From Nitrosomonas sp. (GTDB taxonomy: Bacteria > Pseudomonadota > Gammaproteobacteria > Burkholderiales > Nitrosomonadaceae), in the NCBI GenBank assembly GCA_024281675.1, contig JAMXAG010000020.1:1-44781 (forward strand): a stretch of 44,781 bases of DNA, in the 5' to 3' direction. Of the stretch, positions 8,364-18,013 are shown piece by piece. The notes below the pieces were generated by a model, which worked only from the letters and a program-made list of their open reading frames with translations, had not been told where the DNA came from and did no database searches. How positions within the stretch are numbered: position 1 is the stretch's first letter; the number at the start of each line of letters is the position of its first letter. A program made the position numbers and the translations under genes.

Positions 8364-8997
8364 GAGAATCTCTCTGCTGATCAAGTCGAATATTGTCGAT
8401 TAATCGTGTACCCAAGCGCTCCATTTCATCCATTGTCAATGACTGCAAGCGGGAAAAATAATTGAAGCCGAACAAAGCCACTAGCGCAATGGCCAATCCC
8501 ACCACGGTTGCAATCAAAGCTTCAGCAACGCCACCCGTCACTGCGGTAGGATTAACAACGCCTTCACTTCCGATTACTTGGAAAGCCCGCATCATACCAA
8601 CCACAGTTCCTACCAACCCTAGTAATGGCGCTGCGGTAACGATCGTTTCCAGCGCCCAAAGCCGGCGTGCCAGAGATTCTTCAATAATTTGTGCTTCATC
8701 GGCGGCGCGTGATTCAGTCCACCAAGCGGGTTTATGCCGATTGGAAATGACCACTTCGAAGAAGCGTTTGTAATAATGCCGTTTATCCAATCCTGAAAGA
8801 ATTTTTTCCAAATCATTCCATTTAAATCCATAAGTTTCCACTAGATTTAACAAATCGTTAGACAACCGCGCATAACGCCAATAAATAAAAGCCTTTTCAA
8901 GCATAATTGCTACTGCAATTATGGCTAACGCCACCAGCGGTACGATAATAACGCCACCGAGCTTCAACATCACCCAGGCCTGATTTAGTTCTTCCAT
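8350..8997 (-). CDS. exbB: ExbB/MotA/TolQ-family proton channel subunit
   Basis: A 215-residue inner-membrane protein. It has one N-terminal helix (GVIIVPLVALAIIAVAIMLE) and, after a cytoplasmic loop, two helices in the conserved MotA/TolQ/ExbB region (TIVTAAPLLGLVGTVVGMMR and GGVAEALIATVVGLAIALVA). It is the first gene of the exbB-exbD-tonB-like operon. The start is ATG 8997 (MEELNQ), six bases after a GGAG Shine-Dalgarno on the minus strand; an in-frame TTG at 9009 is less likely. Confidence 0.93.
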   Translation of the reverse strand: MEELNQAWVMLKLGGVIIVPLVALAIIAVAIMLEKAFIYWRYARLSNDLLNLVETYGFKWNDLEKILSGLDKRHYYKRFFEVVISNRHKPAWWTESRAADEAQIIEESLARRLWALETIVTAAPLLGLVGTVVGMMRAFQVIGSEGVVNPTAVTGGVAEALIATVVGLAIALVALFGFNYFSRLQSLTMDEMERLGTRLIDNIRLDQQRDSHEAS

Positions 8998-9120
8998 AGT
9001 TAACTCCAAGTTGAAGATATATAACGTTGTTAGCGGTTTGTATCAGTTCTGAAGATTTCCAAAATAAGAAACTTTGTAATATGTCTAACTGTAACTGTAA
9101 AAAAACACAGCTATTCCAGA

Positions 9121-9240
9121 TATAATAAAACGTGCACGAAGCACGCCGATATGTAATTTCACATTGGTTGAAGAAAAACTTGGCACTGAACAGACCCGTC
9201 GCTAAGAATAGACCAAAGTTTCCACAGTGGAAACTTTTTT
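9121..9240 (+). ncRNA. Candidate small RNA with its own -10 box and terminator
   Basis: In the spacer between exbB and the adhesin-E-like gene there is a perfect TATAAT at 9121-9126, then a short hairpin CGTGC/GCACG (9131-9145). A terminator follows: AAAGTTTCCAC (9215-9225) pairs with GTGGAAACTTT (9227-9237) and ends in a six-T run to 9240. No protein gene ends before this terminator, so it would serve a transcript of about 105-110 bases starting near 9132. No good -35 box is seen and no RNA family is recognised. Confidence 0.45.
9215..9240 (+). terminator. Rho-independent terminator (orphan)
   Basis: An 11-bp stem AAAGTTTCCAC/GTGGAAACTTT ends in TTTTTT. It lies upstream of the plus-strand gene at 9373 and is not downstream of any plus-strand protein gene, so it marks the end of a short non-coding transcript. 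Confidence 0.75.
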
Positions 9241-9372
9241 ATTGCAAAATAATACACTTTTACAACATCCTGCATGTATATTGCATTTTCGTCGCAAAAC
9301 CTAATGTACCCATAACCTAAGCTGCTTGAGATAACGCGCTAAGAAATCCATTTTTCATCGGAATTGTTAAAA

Positions 9373-9768
9373 ATGCCAAATCTATTACTGATACTATTTT
9401 TTCTAATCTTCTTTGCTTTACCTTTACAAGCAAAATGGACTGCAATTGATCAGGGAACAAAACATGGGGAAAAGCATTTTGTTGATTGGGAAACTATCGA
9501 CAAGAATGAACATTTCAGAAAAGTTTGGGTATTATCAAGTTATGAGAAACAACAGCCCGGCCAGTTTCACTCATTAAAAACGCACTATGAATTCAATTGC
9601 ACCGATCATAAAACCAGGATTATCACGTTGTTGTTTTATCCTGATGAAAACGCTGCAACTACACCCAACGGTGCCCGTCATGCGGAATCTGAGGAGTGGT
9701 TCGATTTTTCTAAACAATCTATTTTGCACTATATTGCAGCAAGAATCTGTGACGAATCACTTGATTAA
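9373..9768 (+). CDS. Small secreted protein, surface-adhesin E-like
   Basis: A 131-residue protein with a signal peptide (MPNLLLILFFLIFFALPLQA, cleavage before KWTAI). The mature part has the pattern of the adhesin-E domain: WTAIDQ, a YVD-like FVDWETIDK, KVWVLSSYE, SLKTHYEFNCTDHKTR, a Cys pair, and a final ARICDE. In Haemophilus protein E this fold binds host proteins; in environmental bacteria such proteins are common and uncharacterised. I start at ATG 9373 rather than an in-frame TTG at 9364. It stands alone between the candidate RNA and trxB. Confidence 0.65.
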   Translation: MPNLLLILFFLIFFALPLQAKWTAIDQGTKHGEKHFVDWETIDKNEHFRKVWVLSSYEKQQPGQFHSLKTHYEFNCTDHKTRIITLLFYPDENAATTPNGARHAESEEWFDFSKQSILHYIAARICDESLD

Positions 9769-9901
9769 GCCATATAGATAGCACAGACATACTTCGCTTT
9801 AGAAAGTGACATGAAATGACTCGGCAAAACGATAAATCACAAAAAAACATCCTTTTTGCCCGTACAATATCGTTTCAGCTTAATTAAATCTACAACAATA
9901 A

Positions 9902-10861
<960 letters not shown>

Positions 10862-10891
10862 CTGTAATAGCAACAAGTTGCAAAGTGGCAA

Positions 10892-11464
10892 ATGAATGAT
10901 TTTGACGGTGATGCAAAAAAAACTGCAGCGCAAAATAGCACTAGCGATAATACTTTGTTTCGCAATGCTATGCGGGATGTAGTGCCGCTATCCGCTTCCA
11001 ATCGGATAGCTTCGGATAATCGTCCGATTACACCAATCCCCAGGAAGCGAAGGCCCGATTCGGTAAATATTTCTGTAGATTTATCTTCTGAGCACTCTTT
11101 CATTTCATCTATTGAGTCGGGTGATGATTGGTCTTTTGCTCGACCTGGTGTATCACATCAAACTCTTCGTCGCCTACGTCGAGGTTATTGGCCAATTCAA
11201 GATAATTTAGATTTACATGGTTATACGCGCGATGCAGCTCATCAGGAATTAATTGCATTTTTGGAGAATTGTACCGAAAACCAATTTCGGTGTGTTCGTG
11301 TTATCCATGGCAAAGGACTCAGCTCACCCAATCGTGATCCGATATTGAAAAAACAAGTCGGTCATTGGCTAGTGCAGTACCCTAGGGTACTGGCTTTCTA
11401 TCAAGCAAAACCATCGGATGGCGGTGGTGGTGCTATTTTGGTTTTATTACAGACCAAGAAATAA
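10892..11464 (+). CDS. Smr-domain protein (possible nucleic-acid nuclease)
   Basis: A 190-residue protein. The first ~105 residues are charged and low in structure. The C-terminal Smr domain contains the conserved LDLHGYTRDAAHQEL, the strand-turn VRVIHGKGLSS and the end YQAKPSDGGGGAILVLL. The LDLHG and HGKG motifs are the family hallmarks. Stand-alone Smr proteins are DNA- or RNA-cleaving enzymes, and some act in ribosome rescue. It probably shares a transcript with trxB and converges on ybdD 21 bases further. Confidence 0.9.
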   Translation: MNDFDGDAKKTAAQNSTSDNTLFRNAMRDVVPLSASNRIASDNRPITPIPRKRRPDSVNISVDLSSEHSFISSIESGDDWSFARPGVSHQTLRRLRRGYWPIQDNLDLHGYTRDAAHQELIAFLENCTENQFRCVRVIHGKGLSSPNRDPILKKQVGHWLVQYPRVLAFYQAKPSDGGGGAILVLLQTKK

Positions 11465-11485
11465 CACCATCAATCCCAGAATGCT

Positions 11486-11689
11486 TTAACAACAACGATT
11501 TAATCTTCCCTTGGCACCATAACGTGCTTCCTGGCGCTCACGAAAGAACTCCGGGTACGACATGACTGGTCGCTCTGGGTGAGCTGCTTTCATATGATTC
11601 ACATAGGCTTCATAATCCGGCACACCCACCATCAGTCGCATGCTTTGCTTCGTTCGCGTTATTGCAGTATTGAACACTTCAAATATCAT
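11486..11689 (-). CDS. ybdD: YbdD/DUF466-type CstA partner protein
   Basis: A 67-residue protein (MRLMVGVPDYEAYVNHMKAA, then HPERPVMSYPEFFRERQEAR and a basic CC end). The VGVPDYxxYVxHM and HPxxPxxxxxEFFRERQ motifs mark the small YbdD family, which is nearly always encoded directly after cstA and is needed for CstA-type pyruvate or peptide uptake. It starts 12 bases after the cstA stop, in the same operon. Confidence 0.92.
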   Translation of the reverse strand: MIFEVFNTAITRTKQSMRLMVGVPDYEAYVNHMKAAHPERPVMSYPEFFRERQEARYGAKGRLNRCC

Positions 11690-11701
11690 CTGCTTCTCCT
11701 G

Positions 11702-13774
11702 TTATTTTTGCGGCATCACATGGGATGGTAGCAACTCAAAAGGCGCTTCCTGCACCGTTGGCTGGTTCATTACACGTGCCTGCAATACGGTTCTCACGCC
11801 AAATATCAACATGCTGATTAGCACCAACATAAATAAAATTGCTAATGATGTATTCACGTAATCGTTTAAAACAACTTGCTGCATTTGTTCAATCGATTTA
11901 GCAGGCGCCAGTACCATCCCTTGCGCAATGGCTTCTTGGTATTGTTGAGCGTGTGCCAGAAAACCGATACGCGGATTATCATGGAAAATTTTCTGCCACG
12001 CTGCAGTCAAAGTGCACACACTGACCCACATCAATGGAATTACCGTAACCCAAGCATAGCGATCTTGTTTCATTTTAAACAACACACTCGTACATAAAAT
12101 CAGTGCGATACCCGCTAACATTTGGTTGGAAATGCCAAACAATGGCCATAAGGTATTAATGCCGCCTAATGGATCCACGACACCTTGATATAAAAAATAA
12201 CCCCAGCCCGAGACACAAAGTGCAGTGGCAATCAAACTGGCTACGAGCGAATCAGTACGTTTCATCGCTGGAATAAACGATCCGAGCAAGTCTTGTAACA
12301 TAAATCGACCGGCGCGAGTACCCGCGTCGACCGCAGTCAAAATAAATAGGGCTTCAAACAAAATGGCAAAATGATACCAAAAGGCCATCATTGCAGTGCC
12401 ACCAATCACTTCCGACAAAATTTGTGCCATACCAACCGCCAATGTCGGCGCACCACCTGTACGGGAAATAATGCTGTGTTCACCGACATTCTGCGCTGTT
12501 TGGTTAATCATCTCCGGCGTGACATAAAATCCCCATTGTGAAATGGTTTGCGCTGCTGATTCCGCTGTTGTGCCGATAATTGCACCCGGGCTGTTCATTG
12601 CAAAATAAATCCCCGGTTCCAATGCCGCTGCCGCAACCAATGCCATAATGGCCACGAACGACTCCATCAGCATGGCACCATAGCCAATGAAGCGCGCATC
12701 AGTTTCATTTTGAATCATTTTTGGCGTCGTACCAGAAGCAATTAATGAATGAAAACCGGAAATCGCACCACATGCAATGGTAACAAACAAGAAAGGAAAT
12801 AAATCACCCGACCAAACCGGACCCGAACCGTCGATAAATTGTGTCAATGCCGGCATTTTGAGTTCCGGCGAAACAATCACTACACCAATCGCCAATCCAA
12901 CGATCGTACCAATTTTCAAAAATGTCGACAAATAATCACGTGGTGCCAATAACAGCCAAACTGGTAGCACGGATGCGATAAAGCCGTAGCCGATCAGCAA
13001 CCAAGTCAATTGCTCGCCGGTCAAAGTAAAAAACTCACCCCACACAGGATGTTCCTGTACATATTGTCCCGCAATGATGGATAGCATCAACAATACAAAA
13101 CCAATCAACGAAACTTCACCGATCGCGCAAGGACGTATAAATCGCGAATAAATACCCATGAATAGCGCGATAGGGATTGTTGCTGCAACGGTAAATAAAC
13201 CCCAGGGTGATTCAGCCAACGCTTTGACCACGATCAAAGACAATACCGCTAATAGAATCAGCATAATAAAAAACGCACCAAATAATGCGATCATGCCTGG
13301 TATTTGCCCTAACTCTGATTTGATCAAGTCACCCAACGAGCGCGCATTACGTCGTGTCGAGACAAATAACACAATGAAATCTTGCACTGCTCCTGCGAAC
13401 ACAACACCAGCCAGCAACCACAGCATGCCGGGCAAATACCCCATCTGCGCCGCTAAAATCGGTCCAACTAACGGTCCTGCCCCGGCAATTGCAGCGAAAT
13501 GGTGCCCAAATAGTACATATTTATTCGTAGGTACATGATCCAAACCATCGTTATGCTTGTAGGCGGGCGTCATGCGTGTTGCATCCAGCCCCAACACACG
13601 ACTCGCAATGAATAGACTGTAGAAACGATAAGCAATCAAATATATGCACACCGCTGCTATGACAATCCAAATCGCACCAATCGATTCACCACGATTTAAC
13701 GCTACGACACCAAAAGCAAATGCACCAGCAAGAGAAAGTGACAACCAACCCAGTTTTGAGATTAAATTATTCAT
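11702..13774 (-). CDS. cstA: Carbon starvation protein CstA (pyruvate/peptide transporter)
   Basis: A 690-residue inner-membrane protein with about 16-18 hydrophobic helices. Family signatures include GLDHVPTNKYVLFGHHFAAI, AGAGPLVGPILAAQMGYLPG, and SGFHSLIASGTTPKMIQNET. CstA proteins import pyruvate and, in some species, peptides. In a bacterium that probably lives as a chemolithoautotroph this is a route for organic carbon use. It is first in a cstA-ybdD operon. The 388 bases upstream hold its promoter, but I could not fix it. Confidence 0.96.
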   Translation of the reverse strand: MNNLISKLGWLSLSLAGAFAFGVVALNRGESIGAIWIVIAAVCIYLIAYRFYSLFIASRVLGLDATRMTPAYKHNDGLDHVPTNKYVLFGHHFAAIAGAGPLVGPILAAQMGYLPGMLWLLAGVVFAGAVQDFIVLFVSTRRNARSLGDLIKSELGQIPGMIALFGAFFIMLILLAVLSLIVVKALAESPWGLFTVAATIPIALFMGIYSRFIRPCAIGEVSLIGFVLLMLSIIAGQYVQEHPVWGEFFTLTGEQLTWLLIGYGFIASVLPVWLLLAPRDYLSTFLKIGTIVGLAIGVVIVSPELKMPALTQFIDGSGPVWSGDLFPFLFVTIACGAISGFHSLIASGTTPKMIQNETDARFIGYGAMLMESFVAIMALVAAAALEPGIYFAMNSPGAIIGTTAESAAQTISQWGFYVTPEMINQTAQNVGEHSIISRTGGAPTLAVGMAQILSEVIGGTAMMAFWYHFAILFEALFILTAVDAGTRAGRFMLQDLLGSFIPAMKRTDSLVASLIATALCVSGWGYFLYQGVVDPLGGINTLWPLFGISNQMLAGIALILCTSVLFKMKQDRYAWVTVIPLMWVSVCTLTAAWQKIFHDNPRIGFLAHAQQYQEAIAQGMVLAPAKSIEQMQQVVLNDYVNTSLAILFMLVLISMLIFGVRTVLQARVMNQPTVQEAPFELLPSHVMPQK

Positions 13775-14119
13775 ATACCACCTAGGAAAAGATATAGGAT
13801 TTTAGATTAGAAAAACCAGATTAACATACCGGAAAAATTTTAAAGAGTAGAAGATTCAGCGACCATGCTTTCAAGAAATAATTGAATACTTGTACACTAA
13901 CATTCCTACCGACAAAATAGTCCTACCCTTATTTGATAGAAATCGTAACACGATTAATTGCTGGCACGACATAAACTGTAATTTGTCAGCATACACAAAT
14001 ATGATTATGGCGGCACTCGATTGTCAGTAGGTGATCTTATCGTCTGAGCATTCTACAATGGAAAGGAAATACCGAAGATCAACTCAAAGTTACTATTACA
14101 AAGATGTTTGTTTTTAGGC
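13775..14119. other. Intergenic stretch between cstA and tRNA-Ser
   Basis: No gene-like frame is seen. It must contain the minus-strand cstA promoter and leader, but no clear hexamer pair or operator stands out to me. Confidence 0.5.
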
Positions 14120-14148
14120 TGGTCAATTGCATGACATAAAGGTATGAT
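14120..14148 (+). promoter_or_regulatory. Probable sigma70 promoter of tRNA-Ser
   Basis: A -35-like TGGTCA (14120-14125) and a -10-like TATGAT (14143-14148) are spaced 17 bases apart, with the -10 ending 14 bases before the mature tRNA. Confidence 0.6.
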
Positions 14149-14162
14149 ACAGGCCTCAATTC

Positions 14163-14252
14163 GGAGGTGTGGCCGAGCGGTTTAAGGCAGCAGTCTTGAA
14201 AACTGCCGTAGGGGTGACTCTACCGTGAGTTCGAATCTCACCGCCTCCGCCA
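14163..14252 (+). tRNA. tRNA-Ser(TGA)
   Basis: A 90-base class II tRNA with long variable arm. The acceptor stem is GGAGGTG with CGCCTCC (14242-14248). The anticodon stem is GCAGT/ACTGC with loop CTTGAAA, so the anticodon is TGA (serine). The T arm is GTGAG/CTCAC with TTCGAAT. A discriminator G and an encoded CCA follow. Confidence 0.98.
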
Positions 14253-14907
14253 CAAATGCAATATAATCAACGAGTTATAATGTATTTAATTATTTAACCT
14301 TCAAAACACCCAACATCTTTTAAATACTACTATTCTGGGTGATATTGCCCATCGTGGCACGTTGCTGTACCTGATTACTAGAAAAGTGGAGTTCCACGAT
14401 GTCATTCCACTTTCTAATGGTAACCGTTAATACTTCTTTGCCCATTCCCTCGAGCGCGTGCACGATCATTTTGTGTGTTAGCGTTAACGTGAAGTTAAAG
14501 ATCGGTACTTTTTATTAAAAGCTCTAAAGAATGAAGCCCCGCCGAGTTGTATAATTTATGCAATAAAAAGTCCAGGGAATAACGCTTAGGCTATTGAATA
14601 TAATTGTTTAAACGCATCCACCTGGCGTGTGTTTAGCTCACATTTGCCACGGTTTTAGGCCGTTTCGGTAATTTAATGATTCATCTAGAACGGTTTTAGG
14701 ATGATCTGGTGCCTGCCATATAATTCTCTATTTTGTCTTCAAAGAAGAAGCCACCCTGCTTTCGGCTCTGATATTGCAAGCAGTCGATCATATCTTTTTA
14801 ATCCGTCATCATCACCAATGATGTTATTTACTGCAAAATGAAGTTTGGTTTGTTTTCAGAACATAACGTAGAATCTGCTTCGTCAAAACTGACACGACCC
14901 ACAATTC
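14253..14907. other. Non-coding stretch between tRNA-Ser and the MmeI-like gene
   Basis: About 650 bases without a convincing gene. Both strands give only short frames broken by stops. The 11-mer ACGGTTTTAGG occurs twice (near 14651 and 14691). The position directly after a tRNA and before a restriction-modification gene suggests debris from an integrated island, but no integrase piece is recognised. Confidence 0.5.
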
Positions 14908-14917
14908 AAGGAATTAA

Positions 14918-17785
14918 ATGGCACTGGCCTGGAATGAAATCAGAGATCGCGCGCTGGCGTTTTCCAGAGAATGGGCCAATGCAGAATCGGAAGATTCGGA
15001 AGCCAAGCACTTCTGGATCGAGTTTTTTCATGTGTTTGGCATCAGTCCCCGGCGCATCGGCGGTTTTGAACAAAAAGTCAAAAAACTGGGCGACAGAGAT
15101 GGCTATATTGATTGGTTATGGAAAGGCAACCTGCTGATCGAGCATAAATCGCGCGGCAAGGATTTGGATCGCGCCTATCAGCAAGCCATCGATTATTTCC
15201 CCGGCCTGAAAGAACACGAACTGCCGCGTTTTATTTTGGTCAGCGATTTTGCGCGCTTTCGTCTGTATGACACAATTGAAAGCACGCAAACCGAATTCCT
15301 GCTGAAAGATTTTCATAAATTTGTCAAACTGTTCTGGTTCGTTGCCGGTTATCAACCGCAAAAAATTTCTCCGCAAAGCCCGGTCAATGCCAAAGCGGTG
15401 CAACGCATGGCCAAACTGCACGACCGCTTGAAACAGATTGGCTATGGAAACAATAAACCTCGTGATCTGGAAGTTTATCTGGTGCGCCTGCTGTTCTGTC
15501 TGTTCGCCGAGGACACCGGTATTTTCGAGCGCACGCAGTTTACCGAATTCATCGTACAGAAAACGTGCGAAGACGGCAGCGATCTGGCGTCGCAGCTCTC
15601 GCAATTGTTTGAAATCCTGAATACGCCGGAAACTGCGCGGCTAAGAAACCTGGATGATACCCTGGCGCATTTTCCGTATATCAACGGAAAATTATTTGAA
15701 GAACACCTGCCGTTCGCCAGCTTCGACAGCGACATGCGTGCCGCACTGTTGTATTGCTGTGCACTGGATTGGAGCGGTATTTCTCCGGCGATTTTCGGTT
15801 CCTTATTCCAGAACATCATGGATGAAACTCCAAACGCCCGACGCAATCTCGGCGCGCACTACACCACCGAGGAAAACATCCTCAAGCTGATCCGCCCGCT
15901 GTTTCTCGACGAACTGCACGCTGAGTTCGACAAAATCAAAAACAACACCAAGCGCCTGCAAGGCTTTCATAGCAAGCTGGCCAATCTGAAATTTCTCGAT
16001 CCGGCGTGCGGCTGCGGCAATTTCCTCGTCATCGCCTATCGCGAACTGCGTCAGCTTGAACTCAAAGTGCTGCGCACACTGCACGACAGCGGCCAGCAAA
16101 TGCTGGATATCACCAGTATTATTCAGGTCGATGTCGATCAGTTCCACGGCATCGAAATCGAAGAATTCCCGGTACAAATCGCACAAGTCGCTTTGTGGCT
16201 CACCGACCACCAGATGAACGCGCAAGTCTCGGAAGAATTCGGCCAATACTTCGTCCGCCTGCCGCTGGCCAAATCCGCGCACATCGTGCATGGCAATGCA
16301 TTACGGCTGGATTGGAATGCGGTTATTCCGGCGGCGCAATGCAGTTTTGTGATGGGGAATCCGCCGTTTATTGGAAAAACTTATTTAAACGATGCACAAC
16401 GCGCTGACGTAGCTACCATTTTCCACGATACCAGGAGTTCCGGATTGTTGGATTATGTGGCTTGCTGGTATCGCAAGGCCACAGATTACATGACGCAAAT
16501 CCCCCTCGATCCCCCTTTTACAAAGGGGGAAGTTGAGAGTAGCAACTTGAACGCACACACCTCGATTCCCCTCTTTGAAAAAGGGGGGCCAGGGGGGATT
16601 TCAGCAGCCTTCGTCTCGACCAATTCCATCATCCAGGGCGAGCAAGTCGGCGTGCTGTGGCCGGACTTGCTCCGGCGCGGCGTACAACTTCATTTTGCCC
16701 ACCGCACGTTTCAATGGATGAGCGAAGCGAAAGGCAAAGCCGCCGTGCATTGCGTCATTATTGGATTTTCTTTGCAAAAAGCTGCAAAGAAAATAATCTT
16801 TGAATACGCTGATATTCAAGGCGAACCACACGCAATCCCAGCAAATAATATCAATCCCTATTTGGTGGATGCCCCAAACGTAGCTCTTGAGAACCGCACC
16901 TATTCAATTTGCGATGTGCCGAAAATGATCAACGGTAGCAAACCCGCTGACGGCGGCAACTTGCTATTGAGTGACGAAGAAAAGCATGAATTATTAATAG
17001 TCGAGCCTCAAGCTGAAAAGTGGATTCGTCCATTCATCGGAGCTGATGAATTTATCAATAATATTCCCCGCTGGTGCTTGTGGCTGGTTGATATCTCACC
17101 TGCGGAGCTACGTACCATGCCACAAGTAATGCAGCGCGTAGAAGCCGTAAGAACTATGCGTCTTGCCAGCAAGGATGCGCAAACAAAAAAAGATGCAGTC
17201 ACACCCACACTATTTCAGAAAATTCGCCAACCGACAGAACCCTATTTACTTGTTCCCAGTGTTTCTTCCGAGAATAGACTGTATGTGCCAATTGGATATT
17301 TGCTGCCAGAAGTCATTGTCAGTAATTTAGTATATTCCATTCCCAACGCTACCCTCTATCACTTCGGCATCATCACTTCTACCATGCACAACGCCTGGAT
17401 GCGTACCGTATGCGGGCGATTGAAAAGCGATTACCGTTATTCCGTTGGCATCGTCTACAACAACTTCCCCTGGCCGGAGCCAACCGATACACAACGAAAA
17501 ACCATCGAAACCACCGCGCAGGCGGTGCTGGATGCCCGCGCCCAGTTTCCTGATTCGACCCTGGCCGATTTGTACGACCCGTTGGCTATGCCGCCGGAAT
17601 TGGTTCGCGCGCATCAGGCTCTAGATCGTGCCGTGGATGCAGCGTATGGCAAGAAAAACTTTGCTTCCGAAGCTGAACGCGTGGCTTTTCTGTTCGAGCG
17701 TTATCAAGCCATTATTAGTCTGTTGCCCACTATTTCAGTTAAAAAAATAAAAAGTGCATACTTGATGTACCAAACTCTGGTGTAA
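14918..17785 (+). CDS. MmeI-like type IIL/IIG restriction-modification enzyme
   Basis: A single 955-residue chain combining endonuclease, adenine methyltransferase and DNA recognition. The N-terminal PD-(D/E)xK nuclease shows D65-x9-E75-x-K77 (DGYIDWLWKGNLLIEHK), the same spacing as in MmeI. A helical spacer follows. The methyltransferase has SAM-binding LDPACGCGNFLVIAYREL (about 359-376), IEIEEFPVQIAQVALWL, and catalytic NPPF at 481-484. The target-recognition region is about 620-815. The C-terminal region ends with AFLFERYQAI. Residues about 527-561 are an inserted palindromic repeat; without it the length is 920, normal for the family. The start ATG 14918 follows AAGGA by five bases. It methylates the host at its recognition site and cuts unmodified DNA; the site cannot be read from the sequence. 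Confidence 0.93.
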   Translation: MALAWNEIRDRALAFSREWANAESEDSEAKHFWIEFFHVFGISPRRIGGFEQKVKKLGDRDGYIDWLWKGNLLIEHKSRGKDLDRAYQQAIDYFPGLKEHELPRFILVSDFARFRLYDTIESTQTEFLLKDFHKFVKLFWFVAGYQPQKISPQSPVNAKAVQRMAKLHDRLKQIGYGNNKPRDLEVYLVRLLFCLFAEDTGIFERTQFTEFIVQKTCEDGSDLASQLSQLFEILNTPETARLRNLDDTLAHFPYINGKLFEEHLPFASFDSDMRAALLYCCALDWSGISPAIFGSLFQNIMDETPNARRNLGAHYTTEENILKLIRPLFLDELHAEFDKIKNNTKRLQGFHSKLANLKFLDPACGCGNFLVIAYRELRQLELKVLRTLHDSGQQMLDITSIIQVDVDQFHGIEIEEFPVQIAQVALWLTDHQMNAQVSEEFGQYFVRLPLAKSAHIVHGNALRLDWNAVIPAAQCSFVMGNPPFIGKTYLNDAQRADVATIFHDTRSSGLLDYVACWYRKATDYMTQIPLDPPFTKGEVESSNLNAHTSIPLFEKGGPGGISAAFVSTNSIIQGEQVGVLWPDLLRRGVQLHFAHRTFQWMSEAKGKAAVHCVIIGFSLQKAAKKIIFEYADIQGEPHAIPANNINPYLVDAPNVALENRTYSICDVPKMINGSKPADGGNLLLSDEEKHELLIVEPQAEKWIRPFIGADEFINNIPRWCLWLVDISPAELRTMPQVMQRVEAVRTMRLASKDAQTKKDAVTPTLFQKIRQPTEPYLLVPSVSSENRLYVPIGYLLPEVIVSNLVYSIPNATLYHFGIITSTMHNAWMRTVCGRLKSDYRYSVGIVYNNFPWPEPTDTQRKTIETTAQAVLDARAQFPDSTLADLYDPLAMPPELVRAHQALDRAVDAAYGKKNFASEAERVAFLFERYQAIISLLPTISVKKIKSAYLMYQTLV
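16497..16601. repeat. 105-bp palindromic repeat inserted in frame in the MmeI-like gene
   Basis: The ends are inverted (AAATCCCCC at 16497, GGGGGATTT ending 16601). Inside are three small hairpins: CCCCCTTT/AAAGGGGG (16511-16528), AAGTTG/CAACTT (16530-16548) and CCCCTCTTT/AAAGGGG-type (16568-16587). The length is exactly 35 codons, so the reading frame passes through and gives IPLDPPFTKGE and SIPLFEKGGPGGI. Peptides like PLxPPFxKG...KGGxGGI occur, from memory, as translations of dispersed bacterial repeats. It lies between the conserved KATDYM and AAFVSTNS segments. Confidence 0.85.
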
Positions 17786-17990
17786 ATCATTAATGCAAGT
17801 AATTAATCATTAAGCGTTTTTATTCACTGGCTTCCAATTCTATCCCTCGATAGACAAACAAATTTAGTACAAAATTTATTTTAAAAAATTAGCCAACTTG
17901 GCCGCGACCATTATCTGGCTGTCAATCAACATGCAAAAATTACCAGGGAAAGGGTGAAATCAATATTGAAAAGTTTCCACCCTATGGATG
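17786..17990. other. Short spacer after the MmeI-like gene
   Basis: AT-rich and without a gene. No terminator for the plus-strand MmeI-like gene is evident. Confidence 0.4.
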
Positions 17991-18013
17991 AGAAAATCCG
18001 ACATTTAGTCGGA
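17991..18013 (-). terminator. Terminator enclosing the stop codon of the Mrr-like gene
   Basis: On the minus strand TCCGAC-TAAAT-GTCGGA is followed by TTTTCT. The TAA stop of the Mrr-like gene (18005-18007) lies in the loop, so translation end and transcription end coincide. Confidence 0.65.

Noticed and set aside
14253-14907. A gene or transposase remnant after tRNA-Ser
   Set aside because: Short frames such as one ending NTRQVDAFKQLYSIA are broken and give no recognisable family.
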